Assembly (NCBI GenBank): GCA_963708425.1
Contig: OY970206.1
Coordinates: 3,286,001 to 3,350,000 of the forward strand
Direction: 5' to 3'
DNA: 64,000 nucleotides
DNA from: JACMNW01 sp963708425
GTDB lineage: Bacteria > Pseudomonadota > Alphaproteobacteria > Rhodobacterales > Rhodobacteraceae
Part shown: positions 42,332-50,856 of the stretch, in pieces
How the letters are laid out: each line of letters begins with the position of its first letter
How positions within the stretch are numbered: position 1 is the first letter of the stretch
Position numbers and translations under genes: made by a program
The notes under the pieces: model-generated
Database searches by the model: none
Seen by the model: the letters and a program-made list of their open reading frames with translations, nothing else
What the model was told of the DNA's origin: nothing

Positions 42332-44557
42332 ATGGAAATCGCAACCATCATCCTGTTCGCGCCCCTCGTTGGTGCCCTGATCTGCGGCTTCGGCTGGCGC
42401 TTTACCGGCGAATACGCGGGCCAAGTGATCAGCACTGGCCTGCTGTTCCTCGCAGCCCTCCTTAGCTGGATCGTGTTCCTGACGCCGACTGAGGCTACCG
42501 AACACATCGTCCTGATGCGCTGGATCGAATCCGGGTCACTCTCCACCGAATGGGGCATCCGCGTCGATCGCCTGACCGAAATTATGCTGGTCGTGGTCAC
42601 CACTGTTTCCGCCCTCGTGCACCTCTATTCCTTCGGCTACATGGCGCATGACGACAACTGGAAGCATGAAGAACACTACAAAGCCCGCTTCTTTGCCTAC
42701 CTGTCGTTCTTCACCTTCACCATGCTGATGCTGGTCACGTCCGATAACCTCGTGCAAATGTTCTTCGGCTGGGAAGGCGTCGGTGTCGCGTCCTACCTGT
42801 TGATTGGCTTCTACTACAAAAAACCCAGCGCCAACGCCGCCGCTATCAAAGCCTTCGTCGTCAACCGCATCGGCGATTTCGGCTTTGCCCTCGGCATCTT
42901 CGCGCTGTATTTTCTGACCGATAGCATCCGCTTCGATGACGTTTTCGCCGCCGCCCCCGCCTTGCAGCAAACCGAGGTTTCATTCCTGTGGGCCAACTGG
43001 AACGCCGCCAACTTGGTCGGTGTCCTGCTGTTCATCGGTGCCATGGGCAAATCGGCGCAACTGTTCCTGCACACATGGCTGCCAGACGCGATGGAAGGCC
43101 CAACGCCGGTGTCCGCCCTGATCCACGCCGCCACCATGGTCACCGCTGGCGTGTTCCTCGTATGCCGCATGTCGCCACTGCTGGAATACGCCCCCGAAGC
43201 CACCGCCTTCATCACCGTTATAGGGGCCTCAACCGCGTTCTTCGCTGCCACCGTCGGCCTTGTGCAGAATGACATCAAACGCGTCATCGCCTATTCAACG
43301 TGCTCGCAACTTGGCTATATGTTCGTCGCCGCAGGCGTCGGCGTTTATTCCGTCGCGATGTTCCACCTGTTCACCCATGCGTTCTTCAAGGCGATGCTGT
43401 TCCTTGGGGCAGGGTCCGTTATCACCGCGATGCACCACGAACAAGACATGCGCAATTACGGCGGTCTGTACAAAAAGATCCCCTACACCTTCGCTGCCAT
43501 GCTGATCGGCACCCTCGCCATCACCGGCGTCGGCATACCGTTCACCGAGATCGGCTTTGCCGGATTTCTGTCGAAAGACGCCGTGATCGAAAGCGCCTAC
43601 GTAGGTTCACAATACGCCTTCTGGCTGCTGGTGCTGGCCGCCTTCATGACCAGTTTCTATTCCTGGCGGCTGATGTTCATGACCTTCTTCGGCAAACCAC
43701 GCGGCGATCACCACGCCTACGATCACGCGCATGAAAGCCCGAAAACCATGCTGATCCCGCTCGGCGTTCTGGCGCTTGGTGCGGTGTTCTCCGGCATGAT
43801 CTGGTACAATTCCTTCTTCGGCGAAGAAGAAAAAGTCCGCTCCTGGTTCGGGATGGAGGCCGCGAGCCACGCCGAAGCAGGCACCGAACACGCGACGACG
43901 GAAGGCGAAGCAGCCCCCGCCGAAGATCACGCGACCACAACAGAGGCGGCCCCAGCTGAAGATCACACAGCTTCTGCCGAAGCCGCGCCAGCCGAAGGTG
44001 TCGCCACAACCGAAGCTGCCCCGGCTGAAGATCACGCTGCCATAACCGAAGCCGCTCCAGCCGACGCCGCTGCTAGCGAAACCACCCCCGCCATCGCAGG
44101 TTCCGCCCCGAAGGGCGCGATCTTCATGGGCCCCGACAACCACGTCATCCACGACGCGCACTTGGTGCCGAAATGGGTGAAACTGTCGCCCTTCATCGCG
44201 ATGATCTTAGGCTTCGCGCTGGCGCTGCAATTCTACATCCTGCGCCCAGAACTGCCCGGCCAACTCGCCGCTCAGCAACGCCCGCTGTACTTGTTCCTGC
44301 TGAACAAATGGTACTTCGACGAAATCTACGATTTCCTCTTCGTCCGTCCCGCGAAATGGCTGGGCAGCTTCCTGTGGAAGCGCGGCGATGGCAACGTAAT
44401 CGACGGCACGCTGAACGGTGTCGCGATGGGCATCATCCCGATGCTGACCCGCCTCGCTGGCCGCGCGCAGTCTGGCTACATTTTCCACTATGCCTTTGCC
44501 ATGGTTCTGGGCATCGGCATTCTGATCACTTGGGTGACGCTTGGGGGCGCTAACTGA
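42332..44557 (+). CDS. nuoL: NADH-quinone oxidoreductase subunit L with repeat insert
   Basis: Antiporter-like distal proton pump subunit (ND5), 741 residues. The channel core is intact: FFGWEGVGVASYLLIGFYY, HTWLPDAMEGPTPVSALIHAATMVTAG-type segment and FTHAFFKAMLFLGAGSVI. About residues 510-590, between helix 15 and the lateral-helix region, hold an acidic low-complexity insert built of five 11-12-residue units like TTEAAPAEDHA. This accounts for its greater length than E. coli NuoL (613). The insert is in frame and flanked by normal sequence (SWFGMEAAS before, FMGPDNHVIHDAHLVPKW after). Confidence 0.96.
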   Translation: MEIATIILFAPLVGALICGFGWRFTGEYAGQVISTGLLFLAALLSWIVFLTPTEATEHIVLMRWIESGSLSTEWGIRVDRLTEIMLVVVTTVSALVHLYSFGYMAHDDNWKHEEHYKARFFAYLSFFTFTMLMLVTSDNLVQMFFGWEGVGVASYLLIGFYYKKPSANAAAIKAFVVNRIGDFGFALGIFALYFLTDSIRFDDVFAAAPALQQTEVSFLWANWNAANLVGVLLFIGAMGKSAQLFLHTWLPDAMEGPTPVSALIHAATMVTAGVFLVCRMSPLLEYAPEATAFITVIGASTAFFAATVGLVQNDIKRVIAYSTCSQLGYMFVAAGVGVYSVAMFHLFTHAFFKAMLFLGAGSVITAMHHEQDMRNYGGLYKKIPYTFAAMLIGTLAITGVGIPFTEIGFAGFLSKDAVIESAYVGSQYAFWLLVLAAFMTSFYSWRLMFMTFFGKPRGDHHAYDHAHESPKTMLIPLGVLALGAVFSGMIWYNSFFGEEEKVRSWFGMEAASHAEAGTEHATTEGEAAPAEDHATTTEAAPAEDHTASAEAAPAEGVATTEAAPAEDHAAITEAAPADAAASETTPAIAGSAPKGAIFMGPDNHVIHDAHLVPKWVKLSPFIAMILGFALALQFYILRPELPGQLAAQQRPLYLFLLNKWYFDEIYDFLFVRPAKWLGSFLWKRGDGNVIDGTLNGVAMGIIPMLTRLAGRAQSGYIFHYAFAMVLGIGILITWVTLGGAN
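43907..44078 (+). repeat. In-frame tandem repeat inside nuoL
   Basis: Five degenerate units encode E-A-A-P-A-E/D with D-H-A/T following in most units. The unit is about 33-36 bases. Codons differ between units, so this is an old and maintained repeat, not a recent slippage. Confidence 0.8.
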
Positions 44558-46095
44558 TGAATAACCTCCTGTCGATCATCACCTTCATTCCGGCGGTTGC
44601 GGCGCTGATCTTGGCACTGTTCCTGCGCGGCGAAGATTTCGCAGCACAGCGCAATGCCAAATGGCTGGCGCTGCTAGCCACGTCGGCCACCTTCCTGCTG
44701 TCGATCTTCGTACTCATCGGGTTTGACCCCAACAACACCGGCTTCCAGTTCATCGAAGAACGGCCATGGATTCTCGGGCTGCAATATAAAATGGGTGTCG
44801 ATGGCATTTCGGTGCTGTTCGTCATGCTGACCACCTTCCTGATGCCGATCACCATCGCCGCCTGCTGGGGTGTCGAAACCCGCGTCAAGGAATACATGAT
44901 CGCGTTTCTGATGCTGGAAACCCTGATGCTGGGTGTGTTTTGCGCGCTGGACCTCGTGCTATTCTATCTGTTCTTCGAGGCGGGCCTGATCCCGATGTTC
45001 CTGATCATCGGCATCTGGGGCGGCAAAGAACGCATCTATGCGGCGTTCAAGTTCTTCCTTTATACCTTCCTCGGCTCAGTCCTAATGCTGGTCGCAATGA
45101 TCGCGATGTATTACGATGCAGGCACCACCGATATCGCCAAACTGCTGATGCATGATTTCGGGTCCGAAACCCTGACCGTGGCCGGTTTCCAGATTGTCGG
45201 CGGCTTGCAAACCCTGCTGTTCCTCGCCTTCTTCGCCAGCTTCGCGGTCAAAATGCCGATGTGGCCCGTCCATACTTGGCTACCCGACGCCCACGTGCAG
45301 GCCCCAACGGCGGGGTCCGTCGTGCTGGCCGCGATCCTGCTAAAAATGGGCGGCTACGGCTTCCTGCGATTCTCGCTGCCGATGTTCCCGGTCGGCGCCG
45401 ATCTGCTGACACCGCTGGTCTTGTGGATGTCGGTCATTGCCATCGTCTATACCAGCCTTGTGGCACTCGCCCAACAAGACATGAAAAAGCTGATTGCCTA
45501 TTCGTCGGTTGCCCACATGGGCTATGTCACCATGGGCATTTTCGCCGCCAACCAACAAGGCGTCGATGGCGCGATTTTCCAGATGATCAGTCACGGCTTC
45601 ATCTCGGGCGCGCTGTTCCTGTGCGTCGGCGTCATCTACGACCGGATGCACACTCGCGATATTGATGCCTATGGTGGCCTTGTTGTTCGGATGCCCGCCT
45701 ACGCGCTGATCTTCATGTTCTTCACCATGGCCAACGTCGGCCTGCCCGGCACATCAGGCTTCGTCGGCGAATTTCTAACGCTGATGGGCATTTTTCAGGT
45801 CAACACATGGGTCGCCGCCGTCGCTACCTCGGGCGTCATCCTGTCAGCGGCCTACGCGCTCTGGCTTTACCGCCGCGTGGTGTTCGGTGACCTGCTGAAA
45901 GAGGCATTGAAAACGATCACCGACATGTCCCTGCGGGAACGCGCGATCTTCACGCCATTGGTGGTGATGACCCTGCTGCTGGGTATCTACCCCAGCTTGG
46001 TGACAGATATCATCGGCCCCTCGGTTGGCGCGTTGGTGACCGATTATCACGCTGCGATCCCGGTCGAAACGGCCGCAGAACTGGCTATGGAATAA
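44557..46095 (+). CDS. nuoM: NADH-quinone oxidoreductase subunit M
   Basis: Antiporter-like proton pump subunit (ND4), 512 residues, about 14 helices. Key segments are FYLFFEAGLIPMFLIIGIWG (with the essential Glu of helix 5), PMWPVHTWLPDAHVQAPTAG and KKLIAYSSVAHMGYVTMGIF. The ATG overlaps the nuoL stop (TGATG). Confidence 0.97.
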   Translation: MNNLLSIITFIPAVAALILALFLRGEDFAAQRNAKWLALLATSATFLLSIFVLIGFDPNNTGFQFIEERPWILGLQYKMGVDGISVLFVMLTTFLMPITIAACWGVETRVKEYMIAFLMLETLMLGVFCALDLVLFYLFFEAGLIPMFLIIGIWGGKERIYAAFKFFLYTFLGSVLMLVAMIAMYYDAGTTDIAKLLMHDFGSETLTVAGFQIVGGLQTLLFLAFFASFAVKMPMWPVHTWLPDAHVQAPTAGSVVLAAILLKMGGYGFLRFSLPMFPVGADLLTPLVLWMSVIAIVYTSLVALAQQDMKKLIAYSSVAHMGYVTMGIFAANQQGVDGAIFQMISHGFISGALFLCVGVIYDRMHTRDIDAYGGLVVRMPAYALIFMFFTMANVGLPGTSGFVGEFLTLMGIFQVNTWVAAVATSGVILSAAYALWLYRRVVFGDLLKEALKTITDMSLRERAIFTPLVVMTLLLGIYPSLVTDIIGPSVGALVTDYHAAIPVETAAELAME

Positions 46096-46106
46096 GGCAC
46101 GGACCA

Positions 46107-47549
46107 ATGACCCAAACAGACTTCTCCGCCCTCCTGCCAGAGATCGTGCTATCGGCTTTCGCCATGGCTGCCTTGTTGTTCGCCGTCTACACTGGCAAAG
46201 ACAAAGTCGCGCCACTGCTGGTCTGGGTCACTGCCGCATTGTTCGTGGCCCTTGCCGCCGTCATCGGCTTTGGCGGCGAAGACGCGCGTGCGGTCTTTGG
46301 CGGTATGTTCATCGACGACGCCTTTGCACGTTTTGCCAAGGTTACCATCCTGCTTTCCGCCGCCGCCGTCCTGGTGATCAGCCAGGACTACATGCAACGC
46401 CGCGGTCTGCTGCGCTTTGAATACCCCATCCTCATCATACTGGCCGTCGTCGGTATGATGGTGATGGTATCCGCCGGCGATCTGATGACGCTTTACATGG
46501 GGCTGGAACTGCAAAGCCTTTCCCTCTACGTCATCGCCGCCTTCCGCCGCGATAGCCCCAAATCAACCGAAGCCGGGCTAAAATACTTCGTCCTCGGCGC
46601 GCTGTCCTCCGGCCTGCTGCTCTACGGCGCTTCGCTGACCTATGGCTTTGCGGGCACCACCTTGTTCAGCGGCATTCTGTCCACCATCGCGGCTGGTGAA
46701 ATGCCCCTCGGCCTGATGTTCGGCCTGATTTTCATGATCGCAGGCCTCGCCTTCAAGGTTTCCGCTGCACCGTTCCACATGTGGACACCGGACGTCTACG
46801 AAGGCTCGCCCACCCCCGTTACCGCGTTCTTCGCCACCGCCCCAAAGGTCGCCGCGATGGCGCTGATTGCGCGGTTGGTGCAAGACGCATTCGGCACTAT
46901 CCCCGGCGATTGGGGTCAGGTGCTGGCCGCGCTCGCGGTGTTCTCGATGTTCCTTGGCGCTGTCGCCGCCATTGGCCAGCGCGATATCAAACGCCTGATG
47001 GCCTATTCCTCGATTGCCCATATGGGTTACGCGCTGGTAGGCCTTGCGGCTGGCACGGCAGGCGGCGTCAAAGCGATGCTGATCTACATGGCGATCTACG
47101 TCACCATGAACGTCGGCACCTTCGCGTTCATTCTGTCGATGGAAAAAGACGGCCGCCCGATCACCACGATTGATAGCCTGAATATGTATTCCCGCCGCGA
47201 TCCGCTCAAGGCGCTGGCAATGCTGGTCCTGCTGTTCAGCTTGGCTGGGGTGCCCCCCATGGTAGGCTTCTTCGCCAAATTCTATGTGCTGCAAGCGGCG
47301 GTTGACGCAGGCATGGTCTGGCTTGCCGTGGCAGGCGCTGTCGCCTCTGTCATCGGCGCGTTCTATTACCTGCGCATCGTGTTCTACATGTATTTCGGCA
47401 AAGAGGGCGATGCGATTGATACGCCAATGGTGCCTGCGCAATGGCTGATGTTGGTGGCCGTGGCCGCAATCATGGTCCTCGGCATCATCAACCTGTTCGG
47501 GATAGAACCTTTGGCCGCCTTTGCCGCCGACAGCCTTGTCAGCCCCTGA
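46107..47549 (+). CDS. nuoN: NADH-quinone oxidoreductase subunit N
   Basis: Third antiporter-like subunit (ND2), 480 residues. TLYMGLELQSLSLYVIAAF (helix-5 Glu), FKVSAAPFHMWTPDVYEGSP and KRLMAYSSIAHMGYALVGLA are conserved. It closes the nuo set; its 3' end overlaps the start of birA, so biotin ligase is made from the same transcript. Confidence 0.97.
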   Translation: MTQTDFSALLPEIVLSAFAMAALLFAVYTGKDKVAPLLVWVTAALFVALAAVIGFGGEDARAVFGGMFIDDAFARFAKVTILLSAAAVLVISQDYMQRRGLLRFEYPILIILAVVGMMVMVSAGDLMTLYMGLELQSLSLYVIAAFRRDSPKSTEAGLKYFVLGALSSGLLLYGASLTYGFAGTTLFSGILSTIAAGEMPLGLMFGLIFMIAGLAFKVSAAPFHMWTPDVYEGSPTPVTAFFATAPKVAAMALIARLVQDAFGTIPGDWGQVLAALAVFSMFLGAVAAIGQRDIKRLMAYSSIAHMGYALVGLAAGTAGGVKAMLIYMAIYVTMNVGTFAFILSMEKDGRPITTIDSLNMYSRRDPLKALAMLVLLFSLAGVPPMVGFFAKFYVLQAAVDAGMVWLAVAGAVASVIGAFYYLRIVFYMYFGKEGDAIDTPMVPAQWLMLVAVAAIMVLGIINLFGIEPLAAFAADSLVSP

Positions 47550-48294
47550 TCCCTGGCCCGCAGGGGTCGGGCGGTTCGTTCTTGCGTCGGTCGATAGCAC
47601 CAATGCCGAAGCCGCCCGCCTTGCCCCGACTTTGACCGGACCCGCGTGGATCTTGGCCGCAACCCAAACCGCAGGCCGGGGCAGGCGCGCCCGCGCATGG
47701 GCAAGCCCGGTCGGCAACTTCCACGCCACGCTGGTAATGAAACCCACCGAAGCCGTCAGCATTGTCGCCCTCCGATCCTTCGCCGCGGCCTTGGCGCTGC
47801 GTGACGCCTGCATAGCCATCACTGGCCTGCCAAGGGCGTTCACGCTGAAATGGCCCAACGATGTGCTGCTGAACGGCGGCAAACTGGCCGGCATCCTGCT
47901 GGAAAGCGCTGGCACCGGCAAAGCTGCTAACCACCTCGCCATTGGCATGGGCGTCAATCTGATCGCCGCCCCTGATGCATCCCAAGTCGAACCCGGCGCT
48001 GTCCCGCCGGTCAGCTTGCTGGCCGAAACCGGCCACCGCGTCACGCCCGAAACCTTCCTCACCCACCTCGCCCACGCCTATGCCAAATGGGAGGCGATTT
48101 TTACCACCCAAGGCTTCGCCCCGCTACGCTCCGAATGGCTGGCCCACGCCGCCCGTCTTGGCGACACCATCCGCGCCCGCACCGGCCAAGCCACCCATGA
48201 AGGCCGGTTTGACACTGTCGATGACACTGGCGCGCTGGTGCTTCATACCGCGGCTGGCCGGGTGACGATTCCGGCCGCCGAAGTTTTCTTCTAA
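47536..48294 (+). CDS. birA: Biotin-[acetyl-CoA-carboxylase] ligase
   Basis: Attaches biotin to the carrier domain of acetyl-CoA carboxylase. About 252 residues: SVDSTNAEAARL, the biotinyl-AMP loop TAGRGRRARAWASP near residue 47, LKWPNDVLLNGGKLAGIL and IGMGVNL are all seen. There is no N-terminal helix-turn-helix, so it cannot act as a repressor as in E. coli. The start is uncertain: TTG at 47536 gives MSAPDPWPAGVGR, which looks like the family, and another TTG lies 15 bases upstream; no ATG fits. birA after nuoN is common in Paracoccus and Rhodobacter. Confidence 0.9.
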   Translation: MSAPDPWPAGVGRFVLASVDSTNAEAARLAPTLTGPAWILAATQTAGRGRRARAWASPVGNFHATLVMKPTEAVSIVALRSFAAALALRDACIAITGLPRAFTLKWPNDVLLNGGKLAGILLESAGTGKAANHLAIGMGVNLIAAPDASQVEPGAVPPVSLLAETGHRVTPETFLTHLAHAYAKWEAIFTTQGFAPLRSEWLAHAARLGDTIRARTGQATHEGRFDTVDDTGALVLHTAAGRVTIPAAEVFF

Positions 48295-48309
48295 CGAAAG
48301 GTCTGGCAC

Positions 48310-49089
48310 ATGCTTCTGGCCATCGATTGCGGCAATACCAACACGGTGTTTTCCATCTGGAACGGCACCACATTCCTCGCCACATGGCGCATCGCCACTG
48401 ACCACAAACGCACCGCCGACGAATACTTCGTCTGGCTGTCGACCTTGATGACGCTAACCAAAACCGAAGCCCACATTTCTGAAGCCATCATTTCCTCCAC
48501 CGTCCCGCGCGTGGTGTTCAACCTGCGCGTCCTGTGCAACCGCTATTTCGACTGCCGGCCGCTGGTCGTCGGCAAACCAGAATGCCGTCTGCCAACGGCG
48601 CCCCGCGTCGATCAGGGCGTCACCATCGGCCCCGACCGCTTGGTCAACACTGTCGCCGGTTTTGCCCGCCACGGCGGTAATCTGATCGTCATTGATTTCG
48701 GCACTGCCACCACCTTCGACGTGGTCGATACTGACGGCGCTTACATCGGCGGCGTTATTGCTCCCGGCGTCAACCTGTCACTAGAGGCGCTGCATATGGC
48801 CGCCGCCGCGCTGCCGCATGTTGATGTTTCCCGCCCAGCCAAGGTAATTGGCACGAATACAGTGGCCTGCATGCAGTCAGGTGTGTATTGGGGCTATATC
48901 GGCCTTGCGGAAGGCATCGTGCGCCAAATCAGGATGGAGCGTGACCGCCCGATGAAGGTTATCGCGACTGGGGGGCTTGCGCCTCTTTTCGCCCAAGGAT
49001 TTGACCTATTTGATGCAGTCGAGGACGATCTGACCATGCATGGTCTTGTTCTCATTAACGAATATAACAAAGAACAGGACGCGGCATGA
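48310..49089 (+). CDS. coaX: Type III pantothenate kinase
   Basis: First step of coenzyme A synthesis. In 259 residues the ASKHA phosphate motifs are visible: LLAIDCGNTNTVFSIW at the N-terminus, GPDRLVNTVAGFARHGG near 116, and VIDFGTATTFDVVD near 134, then GGVIAPGVNLSLEAL. This type needs a monovalent cation and is not inhibited by CoA. Its stop overlaps the rnj start (ATGA). Confidence 0.95.
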   Translation: MLLAIDCGNTNTVFSIWNGTTFLATWRIATDHKRTADEYFVWLSTLMTLTKTEAHISEAIISSTVPRVVFNLRVLCNRYFDCRPLVVGKPECRLPTAPRVDQGVTIGPDRLVNTVAGFARHGGNLIVIDFGTATTFDVVDTDGAYIGGVIAPGVNLSLEALHMAAAALPHVDVSRPAKVIGTNTVACMQSGVYWGYIGLAEGIVRQIRMERDRPMKVIATGGLAPLFAQGFDLFDAVEDDLTMHGLVLINEYNKEQDAA

Positions 49090-50765
49090 GCGGCAAAAAC
49101 CGGCTGATCTACCTTCCCCTCGGCGGTGCGGGCGAGATTGGCATGAATACATATGTCTACGGCTATGGGCCAGAAGACAAAGAGCGGCTGATCGTGGTCG
49201 ATCTGGGCGTGACGTTCCCCGATATGGGCTCCACCCCCGGCGTAGATCTGATCATGCCCGATATCAAATGGCTGGAAGCCCGGCTTGACCGGATCGAAGC
49301 TATTTTCATCACCCACGCGCACGAAGACCACATCGGCGCATTGGGCCATTTGTGGCCCAAGTTGAAAAAGAAAGTCTACGCCCGCAAATTCACCGCCACC
49401 ATCGGGCGGCTGAAACTGGAAGAATACGGGCTGCCCGCCGATGTCATCACCACAGTCGGCGCACGCCCCGACGTGGTCGAGGCGGGGCCGTTCAAGGTGC
49501 AGTTCCTACCTGTCAGCCATTCGATCCCAGAATGCTCGATGCTGATCATCGATACGCCGGTTGGCCGCGTCGTCCATTCGGGTGATTTCAAACTCGATAA
49601 AACCCCCGTGGTTGGGGAAGGCTTCGACGAAGAGGCAATGCGCGCCCTCGCCGCCGAAGCCCCGGTGCGCGCTTTGATGTGTGACAGCACCAATGTGTTC
49701 TCCACCCATCCCGGCCGGTCCGAGGCCACGCTGAAAGACCCCATTTCCGATCTGATCCGGGGTCAAAAGGGCATGGTCGTCGCCACCACCTTTGCCTCCA
49801 ACGTTGCCCGCCTGCAAACCCTTGCTGATGCCGCCAAAGCCGCCAACCGTTCGGTCTGCCTGCTGGGCCGCGCGATGAAACGCATGGTGACAGCTTCCGA
49901 ACAATCGGGTGTGTTGAAAAACTTCCCCGGCACCATCTCGCCCGAAGAAGCACTCGAAGTGCCGCGCGGCAACCTGATGCTGATTGTCACTGGCAGCCAG
50001 GGCGAACGCCGCGCGGCATCCGCGCAGCTAAGCCGTGGCAAATATCTGGGGCACGAGATGAAAGAGGGCGATCTGTTCCTGTTTTCCTCGAAAACCATTC
50101 CCGGCAACGAACGCGACGTGCTGCGCATCTACAACGCCTTTTCGGAAATGGGCGTCGATGTGCAAGATGATGCGAACGGCCTTTACCACGTCTCGGGCCA
50201 CGCCAACCGCCCGGATCTGGAAACCGTCCACACCATTCTGAAGCCGGCGATGCTGATCCCGATGCACGGCGAACACCGCCACTTGCGTGAACATGCCAAA
50301 ATTGGTGCCGCCAAAGGCATTGCCACCGAAGTTGTCACAAATGGCATGATGATCGACATCACCGGCAATTCGCCTGAAGTGGCGGAATACATCGAAACCG
50401 GGCGGACATACTTGGATGGCTCGGTTCTGATCAGCGCGCAAGACGGCGTTGTTCGCGACCGCATTCGCATGGCGCTTGGCGGCCATGCACTGGTCACGGT
50501 GATCCTGGACGAAGCCGATGAGGCTTTGGGTGAACCCTGGGTCGAATTGATGGGCCTGCCAGAATTCGGCAAGCGCGGCAAACCCGTCGCCGAAGCGATG
50601 GAGGCTGAATTGGGCGCATTCCTCGCCAAAGCCGGGGCAAAAATTCTGCGCGATGACGACAAACTTGATGAAGCCATCCGCCGCGTAACCCGTCAGGTCG
50701 CGATGGAAGAGATCGGCAAAAAGCCCGAAGTCACAATTGTGGTCAGCCGCCTGACCGACGGGTAA
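49086..50765 (+). CDS. rnj: Ribonuclease J
   Basis: Metallo-beta-lactamase/beta-CASP ribonuclease with both 5' exonuclease and endonuclease activity, 559 residues. The zinc motif FITHAHEDHIGALGH is near residue 78, HSIPECSMLI, VHSGDFKLDKTPV, LMCDSTNVFSTHPGRSE and the beta-CASP GSQGERRAASAQL follow, and VSGHANRPDLETVH plus PMHGEHRHL near residue 395 complete the site. RNase J replaces or supplements RNase E in alphaproteobacterial RNA turnover. Its 3' end faces a DEAD-box helicase gene. Confidence 0.95.
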   Translation: MSGKNRLIYLPLGGAGEIGMNTYVYGYGPEDKERLIVVDLGVTFPDMGSTPGVDLIMPDIKWLEARLDRIEAIFITHAHEDHIGALGHLWPKLKKKVYARKFTATIGRLKLEEYGLPADVITTVGARPDVVEAGPFKVQFLPVSHSIPECSMLIIDTPVGRVVHSGDFKLDKTPVVGEGFDEEAMRALAAEAPVRALMCDSTNVFSTHPGRSEATLKDPISDLIRGQKGMVVATTFASNVARLQTLADAAKAANRSVCLLGRAMKRMVTASEQSGVLKNFPGTISPEEALEVPRGNLMLIVTGSQGERRAASAQLSRGKYLGHEMKEGDLFLFSSKTIPGNERDVLRIYNAFSEMGVDVQDDANGLYHVSGHANRPDLETVHTILKPAMLIPMHGEHRHLREHAKIGAAKGIATEVVTNGMMIDITGNSPEVAEYIETGRTYLDGSVLISAQDGVVRDRIRMALGGHALVTVILDEADEALGEPWVELMGLPEFGKRGKPVAEAMEAELGAFLAKAGAKILRDDDKLDEAIRRVTRQVAMEEIGKKPEVTIVVSRLTDG

Positions 50766-50770
50766 GAAAA

Positions 50771-50804
50771 CAAAAAACCCGCAAACCATGATCTGGTTTG
50801 CGGG
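50771..50804 (-). terminator. Terminator between rnj and DEAD-box helicase
   Basis: CCCGCAAACC and GGTTTGCGGG form a perfect 10-base stem with a 7-base loop. On the minus strand six T follow at once, so it ends the helicase transcript. On the plus strand it comes 12 bases after the rnj stop with a weaker T-rich tail (AAATTTCT), so it may work both ways. Confidence 0.88.
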
Positions 50805-50856
50805 CAAATTTCTCAGTCTTTTACGGGCCACCACGACAGCAACCCTCGGAAAACCC

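Noticed and set aside
46578..48062. 494-codon open frame on the minus strand
   Set aside because: Complement of nuoN and birA; composition is typical of a shadow frame.
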